Source: Epiperipatus broadwayi (Eukaryota > Onychophora > Udeonychophora > Euonychophora > Peripatidae). From it: a stretch of 64,000 nt of DNA. The translations under genes were made by a program, and so were the position numbers. Positions 10,841 through 19,827 of the stretch are shown piece by piece; position 1 is the stretch's first letter; every line of letters starts with the position of its first letter. The notes under the pieces were generated by a model. It searched no databases, was not told the DNA's origin, and saw nothing but the letters and a program-made list of their open reading frames with translations. The stretch covers positions 5,499,011 to 5,563,010 of the forward strand of contig JAQFVV010006221.1 of the NCBI GenBank assembly GCA_028023455.1. Direction: 5' to 3'.

Positions 10841-12480
10841 AATTTTAGAAAGAAAAACAGATTAATCTTACTAGCAGCTCAATGTTTGGAAAGACATGTT
10901 TTCATCTGGAGATAAGGTAGAGGTATAAAAAGTGTAATTTTTTTGTGAGATATTTAGCAAGAAGGAAAAACAATTATATTTATTCAGCTGATCTTAATGA
11001 AGCATTTGACACAGTGAATTGATTATTTTGTTGGATATTTGAAGATTGTAAACATTTCTAAAAAAGAAAACAAATTTAAGATAAATTCGACTTTTTATTG
11101 GAAAAATAAGTATCTGTATTAGTAGCTATAGTTTACTCTTTATACAGTTCTTTAAGAGTCATCTGCTGTGAGATTGAATATTTATTAAATACAAATTATC
11201 TGCATTCAGATGTATCAAAACTCTCCATACAGTAGTGCCACTCAATACAAGCCAGAGTAATCAATAGATGCAGGAAGGTTTGTGCATAAAATCCCTTTCC
11301 AGAGCCCACTCATGTGGCGTTATGGAGAGTTTTGCCTCTGTGAAAACAGCTTATATAAGTATAAAGAATGATGATCGTATGATTTTTATAGTTGTATAGA
11401 TTTGACTTTGAGCAACTATATATTGTAGTGACTTTATGCTATTTAAAGTTACTTTGTAAAGATGGTATATACAAAACAAAGCATAATAAGCTTTCTGCTT
11501 AATTTGAAACAAAGCAGAATCAGTATTGGGTGTAGCAATTCACTCTACTTTCTTCCAGAATTATCTATTCCTAAGTTTGAGTAATTATTGGATACTAGAT
11601 AGTAGTGCTATATCTATGCCTCCGGATTAGTTTCTGGCTATTAGATTATTGGAATTGAATTTCAGATTTTTAGTTTGGCTAATGTAAAAAAAAATAAAGG
11701 TACTGCTGGATGTGTGCATAATAATAGCTTTACTAGATGAAAATGAAGTGTCGATTGTATAAAGTTGGACTTAAGCCCTGATGGAAAAAGTTTCATTCTA
11801 TTAAAATTGCCATTGATATTGCAGTATTTATAGAACAATGAGAATGGATTTAATAAAAGAATTGCAATTTGTATGAACAAGGTCATAAAGTAGGGATTTA
11901 AATAAATAAATCTAGAACTCAATTAATGAAAGTAAATAGAAAAACAAAACTATTAAATGGTCTTTAGGCATGATCTTGAAGAATTGATTAGTATTAAAAA
12001 TTCTTGGAAGCTAAATAATTGATGATGGAAATAATGATAAAGACATAAGAGCTGGAAATGAGGCTGTCAAACATGCTTTTAATAAGAATTTTTATTAAGA
12101 TTCATTAAAGATAGAGTTGAGATAAGTATTTATTTGTAGCAGAGACTTGAATGATTACAATGTAAGAAATAACTGGAAGGGATTGAAAAATGGGAAATTG
12201 AAGACAATCACAAAGTAAGTTGAATGAATAAATTAGCAACGTAAATGTTGAAAGGATTAAATAAAAAAGGTTATAGGTGGGAAAAGTTATAAATTAAAGA
12301 CAGACTGGATTCAGCATGTAATTGGAGGCTGAAAATATTATGAAAGATATATAGATGGGAGCTTTATAGACCAACAAATATGAATTAATGATCTTACAAA
12401 AGAGAATTTGATGAATGTAATTAAGGACAGTATGATTTGGAAAAGATGATTTGAGTTTGTGTTTGAATCTGCCTGATAAA
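10840..12480 (+). pseudogene. Decayed LINE (reverse transcriptase remnants)
   Basis: Scattered pieces in different frames follow the order of a LINE reverse transcriptase. GRGIKSVIF (about 10918) resembles the FRKGRGTRDAI block. YSADLNEAFDTVN (about 10985-11025) is motif A. IIALLDENEV (about 11715) lies where the segment after the FADD box should be. DKDIRAGNEAVKHAF (about 12035-12080) matches the YLGS...DIRxRI block. WIQHVIGG and NIMKD-like pieces (about 12300-12350) match the C-terminal WIGHILR...IIEG block of RTE-like LINEs. It is far more decayed than the LINE at 29446-32920, though of similar type. A small MITE interrupts it at 11216-11335. Limits are approximate. Confidence 0.55.
11216..11335. 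mobile_element. Internally deleted MITE of the hammerhead-carrier family
   Basis: Ends CAAAACTCTCCATA and TATGGAGAGTTTTG are perfect inverted repeats. The left arm continues with ACAGTAGTGCCACTC and the GTGCATAAAATCCC box seen in the 8141-8635 and 49178-49490 copies. The segment that would hold the hammerhead is missing. It sits inside the decayed LINE. Confidence 0.7.
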
Positions 12481-12689
12481 TAACTAATGTTGACATTGAT
12501 AATGACTTGGTTATTGGTTTTGTGTAAACAAATGTAAAATAAATGAAAATTAGGTAAATAATAGTCTCATTTTTATTTTGAATCCAATGGAATTAATTAT
12601 AATGTTTGAAATATAATATATTATTATCTTCCCAAAGAAAATCAAGTCATATGTCACATGACCTCATTTAACACGCTTGTATTACAAAT

Positions 12690-12863
12690 GTTGTATATAG
12701 GGCTCACAAATAAGCTCTTAACAAGCTTGACAGAATATCCCCAACCCCAGACCGGCTTCTACTAGTGGCACCTCACTGAGGAAGCCATTAGCAGAAACCG
12801 GTCTGGGGTTGGGGATATTCTGTCAAGCTTGTTAAGAGCTTATTTGCGAGCTCTATACATAAC
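12690..12863. repeat. Inverted repeat with hammerhead in loop and right arm
   Basis: Arms 12702-12755 and 12798-12851 are reverse complements with one mismatch (54 bases), and a weaker match extends the arms outward to about 12690 and 12863. The 42-base loop holds the hammerhead 5' box. The right arm continues into TTAAGAGCTTATTTG, which resembles TTAAGAACTTGTTTG downstream of the motif at 18547. The two loci are therefore probably one repeat family. Confidence 0.8.
12770..12809 (+). ncRNA. Hammerhead ribozyme motif, core intact, stem II short
   Basis: CTGAGGA (12776-12782), stem II AGC/GCA with loop CATTA (two pairs plus an A-A), GAAA (12794-12797), stem III ACCGGT with no loop, and C at 12803 giving GUC. 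Stem I 5' strand TGGGGT (12804-12809) pairs with ACCTCA (12770-12775) over six positions with one G-U. All conserved core bases are present. The minimal stem III matches animal type I hammerheads, which usually work best as dimers. Confidence 0.7.
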
Positions 12864-14967
12864 ATTATTATGTTTCTATATATGTAAAATCTTTGTAAAT
12901 GGAAAGTCAGAAATTTTAAGCTTGTTCTATTTTTTTTTTTGTTTGCAAAAGCTGCTAGGTGAAAATTCTCACTATCATTATTTAGTATATCCAATAAAAT
13001 TCTACTTTTTAACAAAAATACAAACAATACTGCTGTTCTGCTGTTATAGAAAGTGTCGTAGTTATATAATAATGCCATTGACAAACTTAGTAGCTCATTT
13101 TGTACCCTTTCTTAAAAATTTCTTGATGTTATCCACTATCCAACTATTTATGATGATTGTAAAGATGGAATGCTGCAAATGTCTGGGAATGAAAACCAGC
13201 AAGACAATTTCTTGCAGCAGGTGTTACATGAGAAGGATAAAGAAGGAACAGGAAAAAGTTTACCACAATTCTTTCTGAGATATATAGCAAAATTGATATT
13301 TCACCGATTTTTTCTTATCAAAAAATCAGATTATCCACTATATAAGATGCACCTTTCCCACAGATCATGTTGTCCAACAATTGGATTAGTATTGAAAATA
13401 TGGAAAATTTGTTAGATATAATAGATATACAAATTCAACAGCCAAAGTTGAAACAAATTCTTCTGAAATTTATAATATAAACACTTGCATAATCCATGTT
13501 GCAGGTTAGAATTTGATCAATAGAAATTATTCTTCACCATCTATAAAAATAAAAAGAAACACATAAAAAATAAGTTTTCTGTCCAATCACTCCAGAGACA
13601 AGAAATCTACAAATAAAAGTAAATCCTAAATTAGCATGAAACAACTATGCAATATTGAGTAATAAATCAAATTATGAAATGCCAAAAATAAAAGTGAGAA
13701 AGAATAATACAAGTTCAGTAATTTTTTGTGTTTGAGCAATGCTGATTGGTCACTACACATTTTTCTTGATTTCTCTCTGCCATATTTTAATTGGCTAGCA
13801 TTGATATTTACATTATTGTGATTTCTTCCCTTTTTTTAAAGATTTTTGTTTATGCTGATCTTAGAAATTCATATAATTTAACAGAAATATAAAAAATATT
13901 TTAACAGATTAGTCTAAATCTTGCATTTTGATCTTCTTAATTATTAAAAATATAAATGTACATTCTTATATTTTGTCATCATATTATTTTTAAACAATGT
14001 TAACATTTTATATCGGTATTTATTTATTTAATAATAGTAAGCTTATCCTGTGGATAATTATGATCCAAACGTTTTAACAAGGATATATTTTCAACGAAGA
14101 GGATTTTGCAAAGATAAAACAGCTCAAACAATCTCGTGTATTGATAACAGCAAAAAAAAAACTTATAAAAAAAGCAATTTTGATGCCAAATTTTTTAAGC
14201 ATTTGATGTATTGTAAGATATAGATATTTCTAGAATTTGAGGAAAGAAAAAGGATATGCTAATTAAACTTTGCAGAAATTCCCAAATTCAGTCAGATGAC
14301 AGTGTTTCAAAGAGACAAAAGCTTTCAATGTTGTGCAGTACTCAGAATTTGAAACAGATCTATGGATATTTATCAGCAAACTAATACTTTATAAATTGCA
14401 AAAAAGTTATGCTACTAATTATATATAATTGAAAATGTAACAGATTGATAAATCTCAAGAGAAATTTGACAACCTATCAGATAATTATTTTGAGAGAAAT
14501 AGTTTTTGCGAGTCCTTTTCAGATCTTAGCAGTCTATGCACATCAACGAATCAATCAAAATTGTAGGTGAAATCGATGAGCGATTTATGCTCTTTTATCT
14601 GAATCTTGCAGAGTGGATAAATTATCTTTATATATTATATTTAATATATAGAAATATTTTTTTGCAAAGACTTATTCAAATAAATATTTATTAAGAAATG
14701 CATTTAAATGATTTTTATTTTATGTTGATTGTATAATGAAGCCAAGAATTACCAATATCTTGAAAAATAAGTGAGATTTTAATTTATATTCACAATCAGT
14801 GTTTGATTAAACACTTAATAATATGAGTTTTTGTTCATAAACTTGATAAAAGTTATTTTTTTGGAATGATAAATTATCTTTTATATATATACAATTTTTT
14901 TTTTGTTAATGAACTGCTGTCTTAATTAAAATTGCATTTTTTTAAATAAAAATTTATTCTATTTCAG
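12864..14967. other. Probable intron, no gene seen
   Basis: The frame at 12829-13278 is the longest in this stretch, but it starts inside the inverted repeat and is Phe/Leu/Cys-rich without motifs, as expected by chance in AT-rich DNA. The rest holds homopolymers and unassigned sequence. The stretch ends in a pyrimidine-rich splice acceptor at 14961-14967. Confidence 0.4.
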
Positions 14968-15004
14968 ACGTTACGGATTTAGTCGCAGTTCCAAAGTAGA
15001 TAAA
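14968..15004 (+). CDS. Probable internal exon of the same host gene
   Basis: A 37-base segment lies between an acceptor (ATTTCAG ending at 14967) and a consensus donor GTAAGT at 15005. Joined to the 828-925 segment, its first base completes an Arg codon and the frame reads RRYGFSRSSKVDK without a stop, leaving phase 0 at the donor. Two unrelated segments agreeing in phase with good splice signals is the main support. The intervening intron would be 14,042 bases and filled with mobile elements. I do not recognise the protein; the next exon is not identified. Confidence 0.55.
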
Positions 15005-15184
15005 GTAAGTTTTTTTTTTTTTAAGATTTCATTAAATTTTTTTTAAGAAAGAGTCATTTTATAAGATTAGTAATATATATAATTTAATTTAAACATTACA
15101 AGCATAAAGCTAAACTAGTCAATATGTAATTAAAATTACCCCAATTCCAAAATTCAACCAGACCAGCCAAGAAATAATAATAAA

Positions 15185-15228
15185 ACACAACCAAAGGTTT
15201 CACTGCTACAAGCAAACTTCTCAAGTAT
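15185..15228 (-). ncRNA. Hammerhead-like motif in left Penelope flank
   Basis: This is the minus-strand partner of the 16701-16744 motif. Core TTGAGAA (15218-15224) stands where CTGANGA is expected, followed by a stem II, then GAAA, stem III ACC/GGT with loop TTT, a GUU triplet, and stem I GTGT with ATAC (one G-U). The C3 to U and G8 to A changes predict low activity. Confidence 0.5.
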
Positions 15229-15242
15229 AAAGAACTAGATTC

Positions 15243-16666
15243 TTGAATAATTTTTTAAAACATTTTGTTGATTTTGATCATTACACAGTTTCTTCTTTTG
15301 AGGCTTTTGATAAGGTTAATAATTTTAAAATGGAAAGTAATTGCGTATTTGGTAGTTTAGATATTGAGAATATGTATCAGTCTGTTCATAGGTTAAGCAG
15401 TATTGATGTTCTTATGGTCTGTGTTGGTTAAGCAAGGTTCTTTATCAAAAAATAAAATTAGGGTAATTAAAGATTTGCTTTTATTATTGGAAGATTCTAT
15501 GTATTTCACTTATAAAAGTAATTTTTATAAAATTAAGAAGGGTGGATAATAGGTTATATTATTTCTCCTTTAGTGTATTCAGTTTATATTAATTACATGG
15601 AGGAGGAAATTATTATTAAAAAAAATTGTTTATATTTAAAGTTATTTGTTAGATATGTAGATGATTGTTTATCTGTAGTTGAGAATGATAAATTGAAGGA
15701 ATTTGTAAATGAATTTAATTGTGTTGATTTTTCTATAAGATATGTGTTAGAAGGAGGGGGGGTGTTAGATTTTGTTAAGTTAAAATTTTTAGATCTTTTG
15801 GTAATTAGAATTGTGAAAACAGGCAAAACTCTCCATACAGTAGTGCCACTCAGTGCCAACCAGAGTAATTAATGATGATCATGTGATGTTTAGTGATTAG
15901 AAATGTAGAGACTAATTGTTTACTATGCAGTCATTTTGTTAAAAACAGAGAATTAAGGTCTATAATTAAACCTGATAGCTATCAGTCTATATCTCATAAA
16001 GTAGTTGCTTTAAGGAATTATTGTTACAGGAATAAAAAATTAAAAAATTCTAGTGGTGTAGCTTTGTTTCAGAAAGGTCAACTCTATAAAGATTATTTGA
16101 GTGTTGGGTATTCTGATAAATTTGTTAAAACTATTTTATTTAATAGTAATATTTGTAAGGATGTAAAGGATAAAGAAAAGTATGACTTTATTTCTTTGTC
16201 ATTTAAATTGTCTTCTTATAAAATTGTATGTAGGAATAGCAATTTGTTTGATAATACGAAAATTGCTTGGAAAAGGGGTATTACTTTGAATAATTTATTA
16301 AATAATACAAAGGAAATTTTTGATAGGAAGACTATTCCGGGTGTAATATATTTTATCCCTTGATTTTGTAAGAAGATCTACATAGGTCAGAGTAGTTTGA
16401 GTTTAAATTAAAGAATAAAGGTTCATAAAAGTAGAGTTAGAAATAGATATCTTAGTTCTGCTTTGTATGTCCATGAAAAAGATACAGGCCACACTATTAA
16501 TTTTGATGGAGCTAAGATTGTCTTCTTTGAGAGAAATGAAATCAAAAGAAGAATTAAAGAATCTTTGTTATTGAAAATGTATGATTCTGAAGTAATTAAC
16601 TTATTTAAGAGTTCTTTTAATATTAAGGGTGGATGGGAAGTAAATGGATTTGTGGGCAATGTTTAA
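15243..16666 (+). pseudogene. Penelope-like RT plus GIY-YIG endonuclease, broken
   Basis: One main reading frame with interruptions. GSLDIENMYQSV (about 15350-15385) is RT motif A. GYIISPLVYSVYINYME (about 15550-15600) fits motif B. FVRYVDDCLSVV (about 15640-15680) is the catalytic YVDD box. After a 70-base MITE fragment (15824-15893), the frame resumes at 15893 and runs to GVIYFIP (16338), a TGA in place of the conserved Cys codon, then FCKKIYIGQ (GIY-YIG signature), RIKVHKSR and HEKDTGHTINFDGAKIV, ending at 16666. N-terminal RT motifs are absent. The order RT then GIY-YIG is diagnostic of endonuclease-bearing Penelope-like elements. The copy is inactive because of stops and the MITE insertion. 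Confidence 0.85.
15824..15893 (+). mobile_element. Fragment of hammerhead-carrier MITE inside the RT gene
   Basis: GGCAAAACTCTCCATACAGT and GTGCCACTCAGTGCCAACC match the terminal arm of 49178-49490. They are followed directly by ATGATCATGTGATGTTTAGT, the outer tail of the same family. The internal part, including the hammerhead, is missing. The fragment interrupts the Penelope reading frame, so the MITE arrived after that element. Confidence 0.7.
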
Positions 16667-16700
16667 TATTATATATATGGTGTAGTTTTTGTAGTTCTTT

Positions 16701-16744
16701 ACACTTGAGAAGTCTGCGTGTAGCAGTGAAACCTTTGGTTGTGT
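16701..16744 (+). ncRNA. Hammerhead-like motif in right Penelope flank
   Basis: Stem I strand ACAC (16701-16704), core TTGAGAA (16705-16711), stem II CTGC/GCAG with loop GTGTA and small bulges, GAAA (16728-16731), stem III ACC/GGT with loop TTT, T at 16740 as cleavage base (GUU), then GTGT pairing with ACAC. The deviations from consensus (C3 to U, G8 to A) are the same as in the left flank and in the motifs near 56850 and 57068, so they may be lineage features rather than random decay. Confidence 0.55.
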
Positions 16745-16824
16745 TTTATTATTATTTCTTGACTGGTCTGGTTGAATTTTGGATTTGGGGTAATTTTAAT
16801 TATAATTTAATCTATATACTTTTT

Positions 16825-18240
16825 TAAGCAAAATTTTTTTATTCTCAAAACATTCTTTTTTTTTTTTTTTTTTTTTTGGCATTTTAAAAAATGTTTAATT
16901 TATATATTTTCTATTGATAAATGATTATTCTAATTAAATTATAATTTTTTAATGAATGCAATAAGCAGTTTTCAATAGAAGAGACTGAGTATGTTTGATT
17001 TTCTTTAGCAATTAATTTTGTTTTGCTGAAAAGAATAAAATAATCATTAAAGGACATTCCAGCAACTCTTTGTAGAGATGATTGCAGATTTATTACTATC
17101 AGATGGTGAGAGTTTTAATGGTTTTTAATCCGAGTGTTAAAAATCTCTCAGCTAAGAATAGTTTTATGGTTAAGATATCCAATTACTCATCACTATTCCA
17201 TGATCAGCTAGAGCTGACAATGTAACTGAAAAGCATTTCCATAGATTTATCTAGATTATATTGGAATGTCATTAGGCCTCTCCAAAAGGTCATCTTCAGA
17301 GAAAATAAGATTCACTAAATAGCAAATTGAATTTATCAATCATAGTAGAATGTGAAACTAAAATTACCCAGGTAATGTAGATAAATACAATGTTCCTTAT
17401 TTTGTCAATAATCCTTTTTTAATATCAAGGTTCAAAGTCAAAACATGTTACTATAAATAGTCTAAAAATTACCAAGTAGCCCAGTCGAATACTTACTAGT
17501 TGTGAGCCTAGAATATATATATAATTCTCAGCCATTATAATTTTTTTGCAGTACAAAAGTATATTCAAATTTTTTAAAATCAATCTTCAGTAATTTAAGA
17601 TAGATAAATGAGACATTTACCCTTATGAAATTTCTATGCTGACTATAGTTTATCATCATCATCTTTGATGCCACTGCGCTATATTATTAAAGTTAACAGA
17701 CATGTTCTTTGAGACTACACAGATGGTTTCTGTCTTTAAAATTTAACCACTGCTTAATGGTTCTTTTTAATTTTATTATAATTCTTATTTTTTTGGTAAT
17801 TAATGTTTTATTTCCAAGAAATATAAAAAAATTAAAAATTTATTTAAAAAATACAATCCTGCAAAATAATACCTAATAATAAGAATTTGGAAATATTATG
17901 TTTTGGCTGAATTATATAAATGTTTTAATAATCACATATTTATGTAATACAAGTGAATGTAAATGCAAATGCATGTAAGTATGTTTTATAATGTATATTT
18001 ATAAGTGAAACATGAATACAAATATACAGTCGTATTTATAATATATTTACAATGGCTATACTCGGACTGCCACTATTGGTGAGGTATAGCTCTTAGTTCT
18101 GGGTGAACTATGGAAAAAGGAACTGCACTTGCCCTTATAGATTTTCTACCACTTCCAGCTGTATTTTGGCCAACATGCCATGTGAAAAGATCTGATAATA
18201 CTTCTGGCTGTACTATGATAGTTTGCCTCGTGCCAGTGTT
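16825..18240. other. No gene seen
   Basis: Starts with a poly-T run (about 16857-16877). The remainder is AT-rich with no convincing coding or repeat family. Part of 18060-18270 may belong to the repeat that carries the 18547 hammerhead, because a 28-30-base block recurs 418 bases apart (18246 and 18664). Confidence 0.4.
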
Positions 18241-18245
18241 TTGTT

Positions 18246-18693
18246 CTATTGGTACGCTCTGTATTTCATTTTTGTAAATACAAGCTTATAAAAGCAATGT
18301 CACGTTATATATGACTTGCTTTATTGATAATTATAATTTTATCGTTATGACTTTGGCCATGCTGAGGCTATTAATATATGGTAGATCTGAATTTGGTTCA
18401 GTCCCATATAGCAATTTAAGATAGATAGCTGGAGTAAAAGACATTTTCATGTCTGAAAACTTCAGAGTTTGTATTTAAATATTACATATAAAATAAGTAC
18501 TGTGTTTTGAATTAATATTTTAGATTTAGTATCTGAATGTTCTAGCTTCTCACTGAGGTGAGCCATTTTGCTTGAAACCAATTGGTCTGGGGATAAGAGT
18601 ATTTCGGATAGAGATTTTAAATATTTTCTCTTACCGCACTTATCAATTAAGAACTTGTTTGAGCTATTGGTACGCTTTCTGTATTTCATTTTT
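18246..18693 (+). repeat. Two-copy direct repeat bracketing a hammerhead motif
   Basis: CTATTGGTACGCTCTGTATT at 18246 recurs as CTATTGGTACGCTTTCTGTA at 18664, each followed by TCATTTTT, 418 bases apart. Between them lies the hammerhead motif at 18547-18593. Direct repeats bracketing a hammerhead would fit a remnant of a tandem retrozyme-like unit, but no second hammerhead is found one period upstream, so this is only suggestive. Confidence 0.5.
18547..18593 (+). ncRNA. Hammerhead ribozyme motif, nearly complete
   Basis: Stem I strands TTCTCA (18547-18552) and TGGGGA (18588-18593) form six pairs with two G-U. Core CTGAGG (18553-18558) is followed by T instead of A9. Stem II GAGC/GCTT (18560-18563 with 18570-18573) has four pairs including one G-U. 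GAAA (18574-18577) is followed by stem III ACC/GGT with loop AATT, and C at 18587 gives a GUC site. The geometry is a type I hammerhead with a real, looped stem III. The A9 to U change is the only core deviation. Confidence 0.7.
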
Positions 18694-18899
18694 CATGTTT
18701 TGGACATTGTTTTATATATTACACCACTTTTCTATTTTGTGTTTTACTATCAATTTGTCTAGTACTATTTGTTAAATATTCAAGTTTTTTATTATTTGCT
18801 CATGGAATTCTATAATCTTTTATTCCATTTTTTACTTTATGATATATATTTTTGAATATGATATTTTAATCCATTTCATCTTTTTGTTATCATCATCAT

Positions 18900-19399
18900 N
18901 NNNNNNNNNNNNNNNNNNNNNNNNNNNNNNNNNNNNNNNNNNNNNNNNNNNNNNNNNNNNNNNNNNNNNNNNNNNNNNNNNNNNNNNNNNNNNNNNNNNN
19001 NNNNNNNNNNNNNNNNNNNNNNNNNNNNNNNNNNNNNNNNNNNNNNNNNNNNNNNNNNNNNNNNNNNNNNNNNNNNNNNNNNNNNNNNNNNNNNNNNNNN
19101 NNNNNNNNNNNNNNNNNNNNNNNNNNNNNNNNNNNNNNNNNNNNNNNNNNNNNNNNNNNNNNNNNNNNNNNNNNNNNNNNNNNNNNNNNNNNNNNNNNNN
19201 NNNNNNNNNNNNNNNNNNNNNNNNNNNNNNNNNNNNNNNNNNNNNNNNNNNNNNNNNNNNNNNNNNNNNNNNNNNNNNNNNNNNNNNNNNNNNNNNNNNN
19301 NNNNNNNNNNNNNNNNNNNNNNNNNNNNNNNNNNNNNNNNNNNNNNNNNNNNNNNNNNNNNNNNNNNNNNNNNNNNNNNNNNNNNNNNNNNNNNNNNNN
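18900..19399. other. Assembly gap, exactly 500 N
   Basis: A run of 500 unknown bases, the conventional size for a gap of unknown length. It begins after a CAT microsatellite and ends inside the esterase domain of LINE family A copy 1, so it hides that copy's 5' end. Any open frame crossing it is meaningless. Confidence 0.98.
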
Positions 19400-19403
19400 T
19401 ATT

Positions 19404-19800
19404 ATTGGTTGTTCTGGTTCGGGAGCTAGAATTAGGAATGTGACAGATAAACTAAGAAAGCAAGGTAGTAGAGATGTATATGTTATGGTAGGGATGAATA
19501 ATTTGTTAGAGCCACCACAGACAGTAATGGATAAGTCTTAGAATAGATTACAAACATGAGGGAGATTAAAGGAAGAATAAAGGTAGTTGGATTATTACCA
19601 AGATTTGACAAGGGGCATTTGTTAGATAGGGCATGTTCTATAAATGAGATTGAAAAAATTGTGTGAGAAAAATAATGTTAGGTTTGTGGATGTATGGGAT
19701 TGGTTTATTGGAAAAAGGGAGTTATATAATAAAGATGGATTGCACTGAGGAAAACAAAAAAGTGAAGTTTTAGGGAGTTTGATATTTAAAGTATATAATT
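19404..19800 (+). pseudogene. SGNH/GDSL esterase-like ORF1 domain of LINE A1
   Basis: The visible part starts at SGSGARIRNVTDKL and continues QGSRDVYVMVGMNNL, the PGAKIRD and GTND-type blocks of the SGNH fold. Further blocks VRFVDVWDWF and KDGLH (19731-19745) follow. The last keeps the Asp and His of the DxxH block V, but a stop follows immediately (CACTGA). The GDS serine block would lie in the assembly gap. SGNH esterase domains are known in ORF1 of CR1-like LINEs (Kapitonov and Jurka). Internal stops make this copy non-functional. Confidence 0.65.
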
Positions 19801-19827
19801 CGGAAAACTGTTAAAGGGGGTGGGCTT

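Larger units (their letters stand above)
15128..16801 (+). mobile_element. Penelope-like element with inverted flanks
   Basis: A retroelement with a Penelope-type RT and GIY-YIG endonuclease (described below) sits between inverted arms of about 108 bases: 15128-15235 and 16694-16801. The arms share AACCAAAGGTTTCACTGCTA and ACCCCAATTCCAAAATTC-type blocks. Such LTR-like flanks, direct or inverted, that carry hammerhead motifs are known for this family. Here both arms carry one. The RT N-terminus is missing, so the element is 5' incomplete. It lies in the putative intron after the 14968-15004 exon. Confidence 0.8.

Noticed and set aside
11600-11650. Possible additional hammerhead remnant on the minus strand (GCCAGAAACTAATC near 11620-11640)
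   Set aside because: Only the GAAAC side and a mismatched stem III are recognisable; the CTGANGA box is absent, so it is too decayed to call.
12829-13278. 149-codon frame, the longest outside recognised elements in its region
   Set aside because: Starts inside an inverted repeat, has Phe/Leu/Ile/Cys-rich AT-driven composition, no motif, and opposing frames are equally long.
7540-13900. CRISPR-like array of repeats
   Set aside because: Repeats here are inverted or dispersed transposon arms, not evenly spaced short direct repeats, and the DNA is eukaryotic.
18839-19429. Long open frame of 196 codons
   Set aside because: It consists almost entirely of unknown bases across the assembly gap.
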